NCBI RefSeq assembly: GCF_900112255.1
Contig: NZ_FOLE01000006.1
Coordinates: 1-64,000, forward strand
DNA length: 64,000 nucleotides
Direction: 5' to 3'
Origin: Flexibacter flexilis DSM 6793
GTDB taxonomy: Bacteria; Bacteroidota; Bacteroidia; Cytophagales; Flexibacteraceae
Below, piece by piece: positions 54,399 to 62,722 of this stretch. The notes below the pieces were generated by a model. It made no database searches and was not told the origin of the DNA. It saw only the letters and a list, made by a program, of their open reading frames with translations. How positions within the stretch are numbered: position 1 is the first letter of the stretch; the number at the start of each line of letters is the position of its first letter. A program made the position numbers and the translations under genes.

Positions 54399-54838
54399 TT
54401 TCTACCGAAAAACAAAACCCTAAATATTGGGTAGCCGTCGTGTCGCAAGAACACACGATGCGCGGCGTGGCAGGCGGTTTTATGCAAGTCTGTCATGGCA
54501 AAAAATCCCCTTTGCAACGAATGCGCGAAGGGGATTGGCTTTTGGTTTATTCGCCCAAAATACAAATGGAAGGCGACGAAAAATGCCAAGCCTTTACGGC
54601 CATCGGGCAAGCCGCCGACGGCGCAGTTTATCAGTTCCAAATGTCGGAAGACTTTATTCCGTTTCGCAGAAATATTCGCTTTGAGCCATGCCAACAAGTA
54701 GCCATTGCGCCACTGATTGCGGAGCTGGATTTTATTCAAAACAAAAAATCGTGGGGTTATCCGTTCCGTTTTGGTTTCTTTGAGATTTCGGAGAAAGACT
54801 TTACTTTTATTGCCTCAAAAATGTTAGAAAATGAGTAA
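54395..54838 (+). CDS. EVE-domain protein
   Basis: A 147-residue protein consisting of an EVE domain, a PUA/YTH-related fold that binds modified bases in DNA or RNA. YWVAVVSQEHTMRGVAGGFMQVCHGKKSPLQ-type beginning, GDWLLVYSPKIQMEG, and CQAFTAIGQAADG are conserved. A helical tail ends KSWGYPFRFGFFEISEKDF, also typical. The aromatic cage cannot be verified by eye. Overlaps both neighbours (4 nt upstream, 8 nt downstream), so it is translated as part of one operon. Confidence 0.87.
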   Translation: MISTEKQNPKYWVAVVSQEHTMRGVAGGFMQVCHGKKSPLQRMREGDWLLVYSPKIQMEGDEKCQAFTAIGQAADGAVYQFQMSEDFIPFRRNIRFEPCQQVAIAPLIAELDFIQNKKSWGYPFRFGFFEISEKDFTFIASKMLENE

Positions 54839-55289
54839 TTCCGACAATACATTTAGCTTTGAAGAGGCAGAAGATAGCGCAGGTTTTTTGCTTTGGCAAG
54901 TAACGAATCTGTGGCAAAGAGAAATTCGCAAAGCTTTAGAGCCGCACCAACTCACGCATTCGCAATTTGTGCTAATGGCCAGCATTCATTGGCTTACGCT
55001 TCACAATCAAGAAGTTACGCAAGTTGTTTTGTCCAATAACACCAAAATTGACCCGATGACGACTTCCACTGTTTTGCGCACGCTACAAACGAAAGGTTTG
55101 GTAGAACGTCACGAACACAGCACCGACACACGTGCCAAAGTGGTTCGGCTGACGGCGCAAGGCACAGCAATCGTAAAAGAGGCTGTGGTTACGGTCGAAA
55201 ATTTTGATAGAACATTTTTCGCTTCGTTGGGCGTGGACGCGCAATTTTTTAATCAAAAACTAAAAACATTGCTCAAATTTGAATCCTAA
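54831..55289 (+). CDS. MarR-family transcription regulator
   Basis: A 152-residue winged-helix repressor. Features: helical dimerisation N-terminus (AGFLLWQVTNLWQREIRKALEPHQL), LTHSQFVLMASIHWLT, recognition helix region KIDPMTTSTVLRTLQTKGLVER, the wing HSTDTRAKVVRLTAQG, and a C-terminal helix. Third gene of the SRPBCC-EVE-MarR operon, 8-nt overlap with EVE. Autorepression through the palindrome at 53887-53924 is inferred. Confidence 0.92.
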   Translation: MSNSDNTFSFEEAEDSAGFLLWQVTNLWQREIRKALEPHQLTHSQFVLMASIHWLTLHNQEVTQVVLSNNTKIDPMTTSTVLRTLQTKGLVERHEHSTDTRAKVVRLTAQGTAIVKEAVVTVENFDRTFFASLGVDAQFFNQKLKTLLKFES

Positions 55290-55342
55290 AACAAGCGTTT
55301 TTTGATTGAGGTAAAAAATCAATATTACAATTCCGTAAAAAT

Positions 55343-55374
55343 GCAGAAACCCAAGCAATTGCTTGGGTTTCTGC
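55343..55374. terminator. Perfect 32-bp palindrome, terminator of rpoB and the MarR operon
   Basis: GCAGAAACCCAAGCAA (55343-55358) is followed without gap by its exact complement (55359-55374). On the minus strand it runs into ATTTTT, a good rpoB terminator; the plus side is less T-rich. Confidence 0.88.
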
Positions 55375-55407
55375 GTATTATGAACAGTTTTGATTTGTTC
55401 TGTGTGA

Positions 55408-58400
55408 TTAGTCCATCGTAATTTCGAGAGCCAAACCGCGTAATTCGTGAACCAATACGTTGAATGATTCTGGAATGTTTGGTTTCGGCATATTCTCGCC
55501 TTTAACGATAGCTTCGTAGGCTTTGGCACGGCCTACTACGTCATCGGACTTCACAGTCAAGATTTCTTGGAGGATATGCGACGCGCCGAATGCTTCCAAC
55601 GCCCACACTTCCATTTCCCCGAAACGCTGACCACCGAACTGCGCTTTACCACCCAACGGTTGTTGTGTAATAAGCGAGTATGGCCCGATAGAACGCGCGT
55701 GCATCTTGTCGTCCACCAAGTGGCCCAGTTTCAGCATGTAAATTACACCTACTGTAACTGGTTGGTCGAAACGTTCGCCAGACAAACCATCGAACAAATA
55801 AGTACGTCCGAATGCAGGCAAGCCAGCTTCGTTGAGTTCGGCCACTACTTGTTCTTCCGTTGCACCATCAAAAATTGGTGTAGCGTATTTGCGACCTAAT
55901 CTCAAACCTGCCCAACCTAACACGGTTTCGTAAATTTGTCCCAAGTTCATACGTGAAGGTACACCCAGAGGGTTCAACACGATGTCCATTGGCGTTCCGT
56001 CTTCCAAGAATGGCATATCTTCGTCACGTACAATACGGGCAACAACCCCTTTGTTACCGTGGCGACCCGCCATCTTATCACCCACTTTAAGTTTACGTTT
56101 CTTAGCGATGTAAACTTTAGCCATTTTCACAATACCTGCTGGTAACTCATCACCTACTTCCAACGTGAAACGGTCGCGTTTGAAGCGGCCAGTAATCTCG
56201 TTACGTTTCTTGTTGTAGTTTTTCACAAGTTCCGTAACCATTCCATTGATGCGGGCATCGTCTGTCCAGTTGTCCAATACCACGTCCGAAATAAGGTTTA
56301 CTTCTTCAGGTACGTTGTAAGAACTTTCGTCGCGATAGCGGCTTGTTTCTGGGAACAAGTTTTCGGAAATATTACGACGGTTGAATTTCACGCCTTTAGA
56401 AATCAACTCATCACCGAATTTATGTTTTACACCTTGACTTGTTTTGCCGTCGAGCAATGTTGCGAGTTTGTCTATCGCCACGTTGCGCACTACGGTCAAG
56501 TCTTTGCTGTATTTATTTTTCAAACGCTCTACTTCTTGTTTCGATTTAGAACGTAAGTCTTTGTCTTTTTTCGGACGCGAGAAAAGTTTGGTATCAATTA
56601 CCACACCTTTAAGCGATGGCGGTGCCTTCATCGAAGCATCTTTCACATCGCCAGCTTTGTCGCCGAAGATGGCACGCAATAGTTTTTCTTCTGGTGTTGG
56701 GTCGGTTTCACCTTTAGGCGTTACTTTACCAATCAGAATATCACCTTCGCGAACATCAGCACCTACGCGGATAATACCGTTTTCGTCGAGATGTTTTACA
56801 GCTTCCTCGCTTACGTTCGGGATTTCAGAAGTAAGTTCTTCTTCGCCGCGTTTGGTATCACGCACTTCCAATTCAAACTCTTCGATGTGAATAGACGTGA
56901 AAATATCGTCGCGTACAACACGCTCAGAAATCACAATCGCATCTTCGAAGTTGTACCCTTGCCAAGGCATGAACGCCACTTGCAAGTTACGGCCAAGAGC
57001 TAACTCGCCGTTGTTGGTTGCGTAACCTTCGCAAAGTGGTTCGCCTTTTACCACACGTTGTCCTTTACGTACGATTGGGCGCAAGTTGATACAAGTGTCT
57101 TGGTTGGTACGGCGGAACTTGATAAGGTTGTATGTTCTTAATTCGTTATCAAAATCAACCAATAATTGGTCGTCTGTAAGGTCATAACGAACCACGATTT
57201 TGTTGGCATCTACATAATCAATTACACCATCTTCTTCGGCAGCTACCAAAGTACGAGAGTCCATTGCTACACGGTGTTCCAAACCAGTACCTACGATTGG
57301 AGCTTGAGGGCGCAAAAGTGGTACGGCTTGGCGTTGCATGTTCGAACCCATCAACGCACGGTTGGCATCATCATGTTCCAAGAAAGGAATCAAAGAAGCA
57401 GCCACCGAAACGATTTGGTTTGGCGCAACGTCCATGTATTTAAGTTCTGTTGGCTCAGCCAATGGGAAGTCGCCTTCGTAACGAGATTTAACTCTTTCTA
57501 CCAAGAACTTACCAGTCTCGTCGAATGGCGCGTTAGATTGAGCGATATAGTAACCGTCTTCTTCTTCAGCAGTCAAATAAACAACATCTTGAGCTACTTT
57601 TACTTTACCTTCTTCTACCGTGCGGTAAGGCGTTTCGATAAAGCCCATGCTATTTACTTTGGCGTGTACGCAAAGCGAAGAAATAAGACCGATGTTTGGC
57701 CCTTCTGGCGTTTCGATAGTACACAGACGACCGTAGTGCGTATAGTGAACGTCACGAACCTCAAAACCTGCACGTTCGCGAGACAGACCGCCTGGCCCAA
57801 GAGCTGACAAGCGACGTTTGTGCGTAATCTCTGCCAATGGGTTGGTTTGGTCCATGAATTGCGAAAGCTGGTTTGTACCAAAGAATGAGTTAATTACCGA
57901 CGAAAGCGTACGGGCATTAATCAAATCTACTGGTTTGAAGTCTTCGTTGTCGCGAACGTTCATACGTTCTTTGATAGTACGCGCCATACGCGCCAAACCT
58001 ACACCAAAGTTGGCGTAAAGTTGTTCGCCTACGGTACGCACACGACGGTTGCTCAAGTGGTCAATATCATCGACGATTGCTTTTGAGTTAATAAGCCCGA
58101 TGAGATATTTAACGATGCTCACGATGTCTTCTTCCGTAAGAACACGTGTGTCCATACTGATAGAAAGATTGAGTTTTTTGTTGATACGGTAACGACCCAC
58201 ATCACCCAAATCGTAGCGTTTTTCACTGAAGAACAAGCTGTGAATACTGTCACGAGCGGTTTGTTCGTCTGGAGCATCCGAGCCGCGCAATTGCTTATAG
58301 ATGTATTCTGCCGCTTCTTTCGTTGAGTTTGTACTATCTTTGTTGAGCGTACTATAAACGATGTCGTATTCGTTGGTGTTGGCCTCGTCGCGGTGAAGAA

Positions 58401-59280
58401 TCACAGATTTTGCACCCGAATCCAAGATTACTTGAATATCTTCTTCGTTGATGATAGAATCACGTTCCATCACTACGGTGTTACGTTCCAACGATACTAC
58501 TTCGCCAGTATCTTCATCCACGAAGTCTTCCATCCACGACTTAAGTACGCGGGCGGCTAACTTGCGGCCAACTGATTTTTTAAGATTTGCTTTTGTAGCA
58601 GCTACTTCTTCCGACAACCCGAACAAGTCAAGAATGTCTTTATCCGTACCAAAACCGATTGCACGTAACAAGGTAGTTACAGGCAATTTTTTCTTACGGT
58701 CAATGTAAGCGTGCATTACGTTGTTTACGTCGGTGGCAAATTCTATCCAAGAGCCTTTGAATGGAATGATACGCGCCGAGTAAAGTTTCGTACCGTTTGT
58801 ATGTTTGCTTTGCGCAAAAAACACACCCGGCGAACGGTGCAACTGCGATACAATCACACGTTCCGCACCATTAATAACGAAAGAGCCACGAGGTGTCATG
58901 TATGGGATATTTCCCAAGAAAACCTCTTGCTCAATGGTTTGGAAATCTTCGTTGTCTGTATCATTGCACTCCAAACGCAACTTAGCTTTCAATGGCACAG
59001 AGTAAGTAAGGCCGCGGTCAATACATTCATCAACTGAATATTTTGGCGGATCTACTAAGTAGTCAATGAATTCAAGTTTGAAGTTCTCACGGGAATCTGT
59101 GATAGGAAAGTTCTCCTCGAAAACTTTGTAGAGTCCTTCTTTTGTACGATTTTCGGCTGGTGTTTCCAACTGAAAAAAGTCCATAAAGGACTGCAACTGA
59201 ACATCTAAAAAGTCTGGGTATTCCAACGCCGACTTTACTGATGCGAAACTTCTTCTGTCAGTTTTATTTTTCGTAGCCAA
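55408..59280 (-). CDS. rpoB: RNA polymerase beta subunit
   Basis: The beta subunit of RNA polymerase, 1290 residues. Conserved regions run in order: rifampicin region [18 protein letters not shown] followed by [83 protein letters not shown] and the C-terminal [16 protein letters not shown]. The rifampicin-pocket residues equivalent to D516, H526 and S531 of E. coli are wild type, so susceptibility is expected. It is complete at both ends. Unusually, neither rplJ/rplL precedes it nor rpoC follows; it has its own candidate promoter and terminator. Confidence 0.97.
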   Translation of the reverse strand: MATKNKTDRRSFASVKSALEYPDFLDVQLQSFMDFFQLETPAENRTKEGLYKVFEENFPITDSRENFKLEFIDYLVDPPKYSVDECIDRGLTYSVPLKAKLRLECNDTDNEDFQTIEQEVFLGNIPYMTPRGSFVINGAERVIVSQLHRSPGVFFAQSKHTNGTKLYSARIIPFKGSWIEFATDVNNVMHAYIDRKKKLPVTTLLRAIGFGTDKDILDLFGLSEEVAATKANLKKSVGRKLAARVLKSWMEDFVDEDTGEVVSLERNTVVMERDSIINEEDIQVILDSGAKSVILHRDEANTNEYDIVYSTLNKDSTNSTKEAAEYIYKQLRGSDAPDEQTARDSIHSLFFSEKRYDLGDVGRYRINKKLNLSISMDTRVLTEEDIVSIVKYLIGLINSKAIVDDIDHLSNRRVRTVGEQLYANFGVGLARMARTIKERMNVRDNEDFKPVDLINARTLSSVINSFFGTNQLSQFMDQTNPLAEITHKRRLSALGPGGLSRERAGFEVRDVHYTHYGRLCTIETPEGPNIGLISSLCVHAKVNSMGFIETPYRTVEEGKVKVAQDVVYLTAEEEDGYYIAQSNAPFDETGKFLVERVKSRYEGDFPLAEPTELKYMDVAPNQIVSVAASLIPFLEHDDANRALMGSNMQRQAVPLLRPQAPIVGTGLEHRVAMDSRTLVAAEEDGVIDYVDANKIVVRYDLTDDQLLVDFDNELRTYNLIKFRRTNQDTCINLRPIVRKGQRVVKGEPLCEGYATNNGELALGRNLQVAFMPWQGYNFEDAIVISERVVRDDIFTSIHIEEFELEVRDTKRGEEELTSEIPNVSEEAVKHLDENGIIRVGADVREGDILIGKVTPKGETDPTPEEKLLRAIFGDKAGDVKDASMKAPPSLKGVVIDTKLFSRPKKDKDLRSKSKQEVERLKNKYSKDLTVVRNVAIDKLATLLDGKTSQGVKHKFGDELISKGVKFNRRNISENLFPETSRYRDESSYNVPEEVNLISDVVLDNWTDDARINGMVTELVKNYNKKRNEITGRFKRDRFTLEVGDELPAGIVKMAKVYIAKKRKLKVGDKMAGRHGNKGVVARIVRDEDMPFLEDGTPMDIVLNPLGVPSRMNLGQIYETVLGWAGLRLGRKYATPIFDGATEEQVVAELNEAGLPAFGRTYLFDGLSGERFDQPVTVGVIYMLKLGHLVDDKMHARSIGPYSLITQQPLGGKAQFGGQRFGEMEVWALEAFGASHILQEILTVKSDDVVGRAKAYEAIVKGENMPKPNIPESFNVLVHELRGLALEITMD

Positions 59281-59317
59281 GGCTCTTTGACATTTAAGTT
59301 GAAATTATAAAAGGACG

Positions 59318-59325
59318 CAAATATA
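59318..59325 (-). promoter_or_regulatory. -7 element of rpoB
   Basis: TATATTTG on the minus strand, 37 bp before the rpoB ATG; identical to the aspS -7 element. The -33 element is missing or atypical. Confidence 0.55.
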
Positions 59326-59474
59326 ATAGTTTTTTGCAAGAAAAGATTTAATATTTCAAAAAAAATGTTAAATGCTCCTCGCGAGACGTATTATGCACAA
59401 TGTTAAGTTGATTACTTTTTATTTAAAGCAAGATAAATCCTAAAATTTTAAGTAAATACCTAAAAATCAATTCG

Positions 59475-59482
59475 TATCTTTG
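59475..59482 (+). promoter_or_regulatory. -7 element of the small barrel protein gene
   Basis: TATCTTTG, 45 bp before the ATG at 59528. No -33 element. Confidence 0.5.
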
Positions 59483-59527
59483 TTACTCGTAACAGTTTAT
59501 TAACCGTCATCGAAATCTTTTGTGTGT

Positions 59528-60106
59528 ATGTCTTATCGCTATGTGAAATGTATATTGTGTGGCTTATTGGCCTTTTTGCCGATGTCCGTGCTATTTGCTC
59601 AAAATGCTTCGGATACCATCTATGTGGCAGAGCAAGACTCCATATTGCATGAGGAAGTGGCGTTGTCGCGTTGGTATAAGGGTGGAAACCTGACCGTAAG
59701 AGTCGGAGACCCTACTTATATAGATGTATCACCACTGTTGGGTTATCGGTTTTCTGCCAAGCTTTCGGCTGGTGTAGGCCTGACCTATATGTATTACAGT
59801 CAAGGTACTGGGGCAAAAAAGGAAACTAGTAGCGTGCTGGGCGGCAGGCTTTTTTCGCGCTATTATTTTATGCAAACGCTTTTTGGTCATGCTGAATATG
59901 AAACGCTCCGCAGCCCTTATTATAATGAGTCGCAGCAAACTTATCGCTATAAATGGGTGGGTGCGCCAATGCTTGGGCTTGGCTATTCGCTGCCTGTTAG
60001 TGATGGAGCGGCCATAACTTTTGTGGGACTTTATAACCTCAACTTCAAACCAACTTATTCGCCTTATAATAGTTCTTTTGTAGTGCGTGCAGGTTTTGTT
60101 TTTTAG
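59528..60106 (+). CDS. Small outer membrane beta-barrel protein, function unknown
   Basis: A 192-residue secreted protein with a signal peptide (MSYRYVKCILCGLLAFLPMS, cleavage near AQ). A short acidic spacer follows, then alternating amphipathic strands (YIDVSPLLGYRFSAKLSAGVGLTY, MLGLGYSLPV, FVVRAGFVF) ending in Phe, consistent with an eight-stranded outer membrane barrel. I start at the ATG 59528; a GTG at 59522 is also in frame. No family name can be given. Divergent from rpoB. Confidence 0.75.
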   Translation: MSYRYVKCILCGLLAFLPMSVLFAQNASDTIYVAEQDSILHEEVALSRWYKGGNLTVRVGDPTYIDVSPLLGYRFSAKLSAGVGLTYMYYSQGTGAKKETSSVLGGRLFSRYYFMQTLFGHAEYETLRSPYYNESQQTYRYKWVGAPMLGLGYSLPVSDGAAITFVGLYNLNFKPTYSPYNSSFVVRAGFVF

Positions 60107-60120
60107 TGTATTAAAATAGC

Positions 60121-60157
60121 TCAAGCCTTACAGGCTTTGAAATCCCATAAGGCTTGA
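60121..60157. terminator. Hairpin between convergent genes
   Basis: TCAAGCCTTA (60121-60130) pairs with TAAGGCTTGA (60148-60157) between the barrel gene and the LptF/G gene; flanks are AT-rich. Confidence 0.7.
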
Positions 60158-60181
60158 AGTATATTTTTAGGCCAAGATATG

Positions 60182-61261
60182 TTAGCGCGGCACAGTTTTG
60201 TAAAGAAATACGCCAATAAGTGAGAACACAATATTGGGCAACCAAGTAGCCAAAAGCGGGTCTATTGAGCCAGTTTGGGCAATACTGCGGCTCATAATAA
60301 AGAAAATGATGTAGATAAATGCCAGCAAAAAGCCCAATGCAATTTGTAGCCCAGCACCTTCGCGGGTTTTTCGTGCTGAGAGGATTACACCTATCATCGT
60401 CAGGATAATGATGGCAAATGGGTAAGTGAAGCGAATATATTTTTCGATAATATAAATCTCCAAATCGTCTGCTCCTCTGCTTTTGGCTTCGGCGATATAG
60501 TCGTTAAGCTCTGGGTTGGTAAAAGTCTCGTACAAATGGTGTTGGCTTTCAAAGTCTTTGGGATAAAGATTTAAAACCGTATCCATTTTTGCCACCGCCC
60601 CAACGTGTTCTTTGCCTTTCGTGTCCCAGAAACGAATATCGCAGTTTTCCAAACGCCAAGATTTGGTCGAATCTTGCCAAATGATTTTTTCAGCTTTTAC
60701 TTTCTTGAGCAGTTGGCGATTCTTGATATTTTCGATGGTAAACTGATAACCAGTGTGTATGGTGTTATTGTAGCTTTCCATGTACACAAAGGTTTCTGGG
60801 CCAATTTTGATGTGTACGTTGCGGCCATTAAAATAAAATTTATTTTTAATGTATTGAACCTCAAAAGCTACGCGGGTTTTGTTGGCATTAGGAATAACCC
60901 AGCCCGTCAGGAAAAACGTAATAACAGCCACCAATGCCGAACCCATAATATAGGGTACTAACATTCGGACGAAGCTCACGCCACTGCTCAAAATCGCGAT
61001 AATTTCGGTACGTGCCGCCATGCGAGCGGTTACGAAGACGGTGGCTATAAAAATCGTAATTGGGCTAATCATGTTAGCCAAATACGGGATATAATTCAGA
61101 TAATAATCAAAAAGAATGGCGTGTAGGCCAGGTTGTGTCTTGATAAAATCGTCATTTTTTTCGGTAAAATCAATGACACAAATCACGGCACAAAGCAAAA
61201 GCACCACAAACAAAAAAGTTACTAAGAACTTTTTGATAATAAACTTATCTAATATTTTCAT
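60182..61261 (-). CDS. LptF/LptG-family lipopolysaccharide export permease
   Basis: An inner-membrane permease of the LPS transporter, 359 residues from the ATG at 61261 (MKILDKFIIKKFLVTFLF). Three N-terminal membrane segments, a large periplasmic beta-jellyroll domain (about 130-260; YIKNKFYFNGRNVHIKIGPETF, AEKIIWQDSTKSWRLENCDIRF) and three C-terminal membrane segments (ILTMIGVILSARKTREGAGL). The KILDKFIIKKFL start and the layout match YjgP/YjgQ. Which of LptF or LptG it is cannot be decided. The partner permease is not in the window. Confidence 0.92.
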   Translation of the reverse strand: MKILDKFIIKKFLVTFLFVVLLLCAVICVIDFTEKNDDFIKTQPGLHAILFDYYLNYIPYLANMISPITIFIATVFVTARMAARTEIIAILSSGVSFVRMLVPYIMGSALVAVITFFLTGWVIPNANKTRVAFEVQYIKNKFYFNGRNVHIKIGPETFVYMESYNNTIHTGYQFTIENIKNRQLLKKVKAEKIIWQDSTKSWRLENCDIRFWDTKGKEHVGAVAKMDTVLNLYPKDFESQHHLYETFTNPELNDYIAEAKSRGADDLEIYIIEKYIRFTYPFAIIILTMIGVILSARKTREGAGLQIALGFLLAFIYIIFFIMSRSIAQTGSIDPLLATWLPNIVFSLIGVFLYKTVPR

Positions 61262-61316
61262 TGATATAAAAAGAATACCCACCGCTTAGGGGGCGGCAAT
61301 TTAGCGAAAATCTTCA

Positions 61317-61324
61317 CAAATTTA
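61317..61324 (-). promoter_or_regulatory. -7 element for the LptF/G gene
   Basis: TAAATTTG on the minus strand, overlapping the stop codon of the upstream gene; gives a leader of about 50 nt. The element is AT-rich and may be chance. Confidence 0.4.
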
Positions 61325-62077
61325 TTCGCTGCGTTTGATACCATAATACCAAGTCAGATAAGCCGACGTAAAAACGTTTTTGTTTTGCGAAGGCATAATC
61401 ACGATGTCTTTGGGGAAAACTTCGGCCAAAACTCCGGCTTCAATCCCAATCACGCTATTGTTAAAACGCCCAAATTCAAAACTAAGGCCAGCTTTGAGAT
61501 GCGCCCCTGCTTTAACTTGGATGTCGCTTAGCCCGTCCGTAAAAGAACCTGTACCTTGTATTTTGCTTTGGTCGCTGTACAAATTTGGGTCGTAAGGCAC
61601 GCTTACGGTGTTGGTTATGTTATTCGGATTTTCTGACCATAGAATATAATACGGTTTGGTCAGGCCTAAAGACAGGCCGCCAGCTACAATCGCATTTAAG
61701 TGTACGCCTTGTTCGGGTGCTTTGCGGAACAATATGTATTCGCGGCCATATTGCGGACGCACTACAAATAAGTAATTGATTTTGTTATAAATATAGGAGT
61801 TGCCTGTGGCGCGACTCACGTATCGAATTTCTTTGGGGTGCTTTACTTTCACAATTTCCAAAGCATAACATCTATAGACGTTTTCTTTCTTTCCTTGCTT
61901 GCTGTATTTGAGGTAGCCGCCACCAATAAGTCCTGCATTGGTATTGAAATTGATGCCGTAGTCAAACTCTGTTTTGTAGTCAAACTCGTCATCTTTGTCT
62001 TTTTTTTGGGCAAAAGCACTTGTCAATGAGCTGATTAACAAAATGATAATGCCACAAGCTAGCCTACTGTTTTTCAT
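61322..62077 (-). CDS. Secreted or outer membrane protein of unknown function
   Basis: A 251-residue protein with signal peptide (MKNSRLACGIIILLISSLTS, then AFAQ) and an acidic KKDKDDEFDYKTEFDYG segment. It continues with beta-rich sequence (NTNAGLIGGGYLKYSK, YLFVVRPQYGREYILFR, LNAIVAGGLSLGLTKPYYIL, VFTSAYLTWYYGIK) that looks like a small outer membrane barrel. I start at 62077 because the promoter TACATTTG at 62093-62100 places transcription start at about 62086, after the alternative ATG at 62089. No named family. Upstream of LptF/G on the same strand. Confidence 0.72.
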   Translation of the reverse strand: MKNSRLACGIIILLISSLTSAFAQKKDKDDEFDYKTEFDYGINFNTNAGLIGGGYLKYSKQGKKENVYRCYALEIVKVKHPKEIRYVSRATGNSYIYNKINYLFVVRPQYGREYILFRKAPEQGVHLNAIVAGGLSLGLTKPYYILWSENPNNITNTVSVPYDPNLYSDQSKIQGTGSFTDGLSDIQVKAGAHLKAGLSFEFGRFNNSVIGIEAGVLAEVFPKDIVIMPSQNKNVFTSAYLTWYYGIKRSE

Positions 62078-62092
62078 TTTTTTTGACATGAG

Positions 62093-62100
62093 CAAATGTA
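62093..62100 (-). promoter_or_regulatory. -7 element deciding the start of the secreted protein
   Basis: TACATTTG on the minus strand. The start point would be near 62086, leaving a leader of about 9 nt to the ATG at 62077. No -33 element. Confidence 0.5.
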
Positions 62101-62276
62101 ATTTGTACTTATTGGTTAGATTAGGATAGTCATTTTTTATCTTTGAATAAAGGCGCATTTGTTTGGTATCTCAAACGAATTTAGTGAAAGTACTCGCTTA
62201 TTTTTAGCAAAAAATCTTTTACCTTACGCCCTCATTCCTACGAAATCAGAACTACAACGTAAATATAGCATAAAAA

Positions 62277-62681
62277 ATGCCAACAATACACGCAAAATAC
62301 TTGGGCGGCTTGCGCACGGAAGCTAAACACTTACAATCTGGAAATGTTATTATTACCGACGCTCCTACCGACAACAACGGCAAAGGAGAAGCATTTTCGC
62401 CCACAGATTTGGTTTGTGCCGCTTTAGCCAATTGCATGATGACTTTGATGGGGATTGCGGCCAATCGCGACAATATCGCCTTAGAAGGAACTGAATACGA
62501 AATTACTAAATTTATGCAGGCAGACCCACGTAAAATTGCTAAAATCGAAATCATATTTCGTTTTCCTGCGCTTAATCTAACAGAACGTCAGCAAACTATC
62601 TTGCGCAATACGGCCAAAACGTGCCCTGTCGCTTTGACTTTGAGCGAAGATGTCATTGTAGATACTAAATTTTTGTTCTAA
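62277..62681 (+). CDS. OsmC/Ohr-family peroxidase
   Basis: A 134-residue thiol peroxidase of the OsmC family, which reduces organic hydroperoxides or handles other thiol chemistry. It has FSPTDLVCAALANCMMTLMG with the first reactive Cys (ANCMM) and AKTCPVALTL with the second Cys (TCPV); their spacing is normal. The family is clear, the oxidant preference is not. The gene precedes the permease by about 40 bp on the same strand. Confidence 0.92.
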   Translation: MPTIHAKYLGGLRTEAKHLQSGNVIITDAPTDNNGKGEAFSPTDLVCAALANCMMTLMGIAANRDNIALEGTEYEITKFMQADPRKIAKIEIIFRFPALNLTERQQTILRNTAKTCPVALTLSEDVIVDTKFLF

Positions 62682-62722
62682 GAAATTAAGAGCCAATAGT
62701 CATTGATTGGGAGATGCCGCCT

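Noticed and set aside
55343-55374. 32-bp palindrome as a second MarR operator
   Set aside because: Sequence is unrelated to the ATAATAAGTAC half-site and is followed by a T-run on the rpoB side, so a terminator explains it.
57166-57807. 213-codon plus-strand frame inside rpoB
   Set aside because: Antisense shadow of a highly conserved essential gene.
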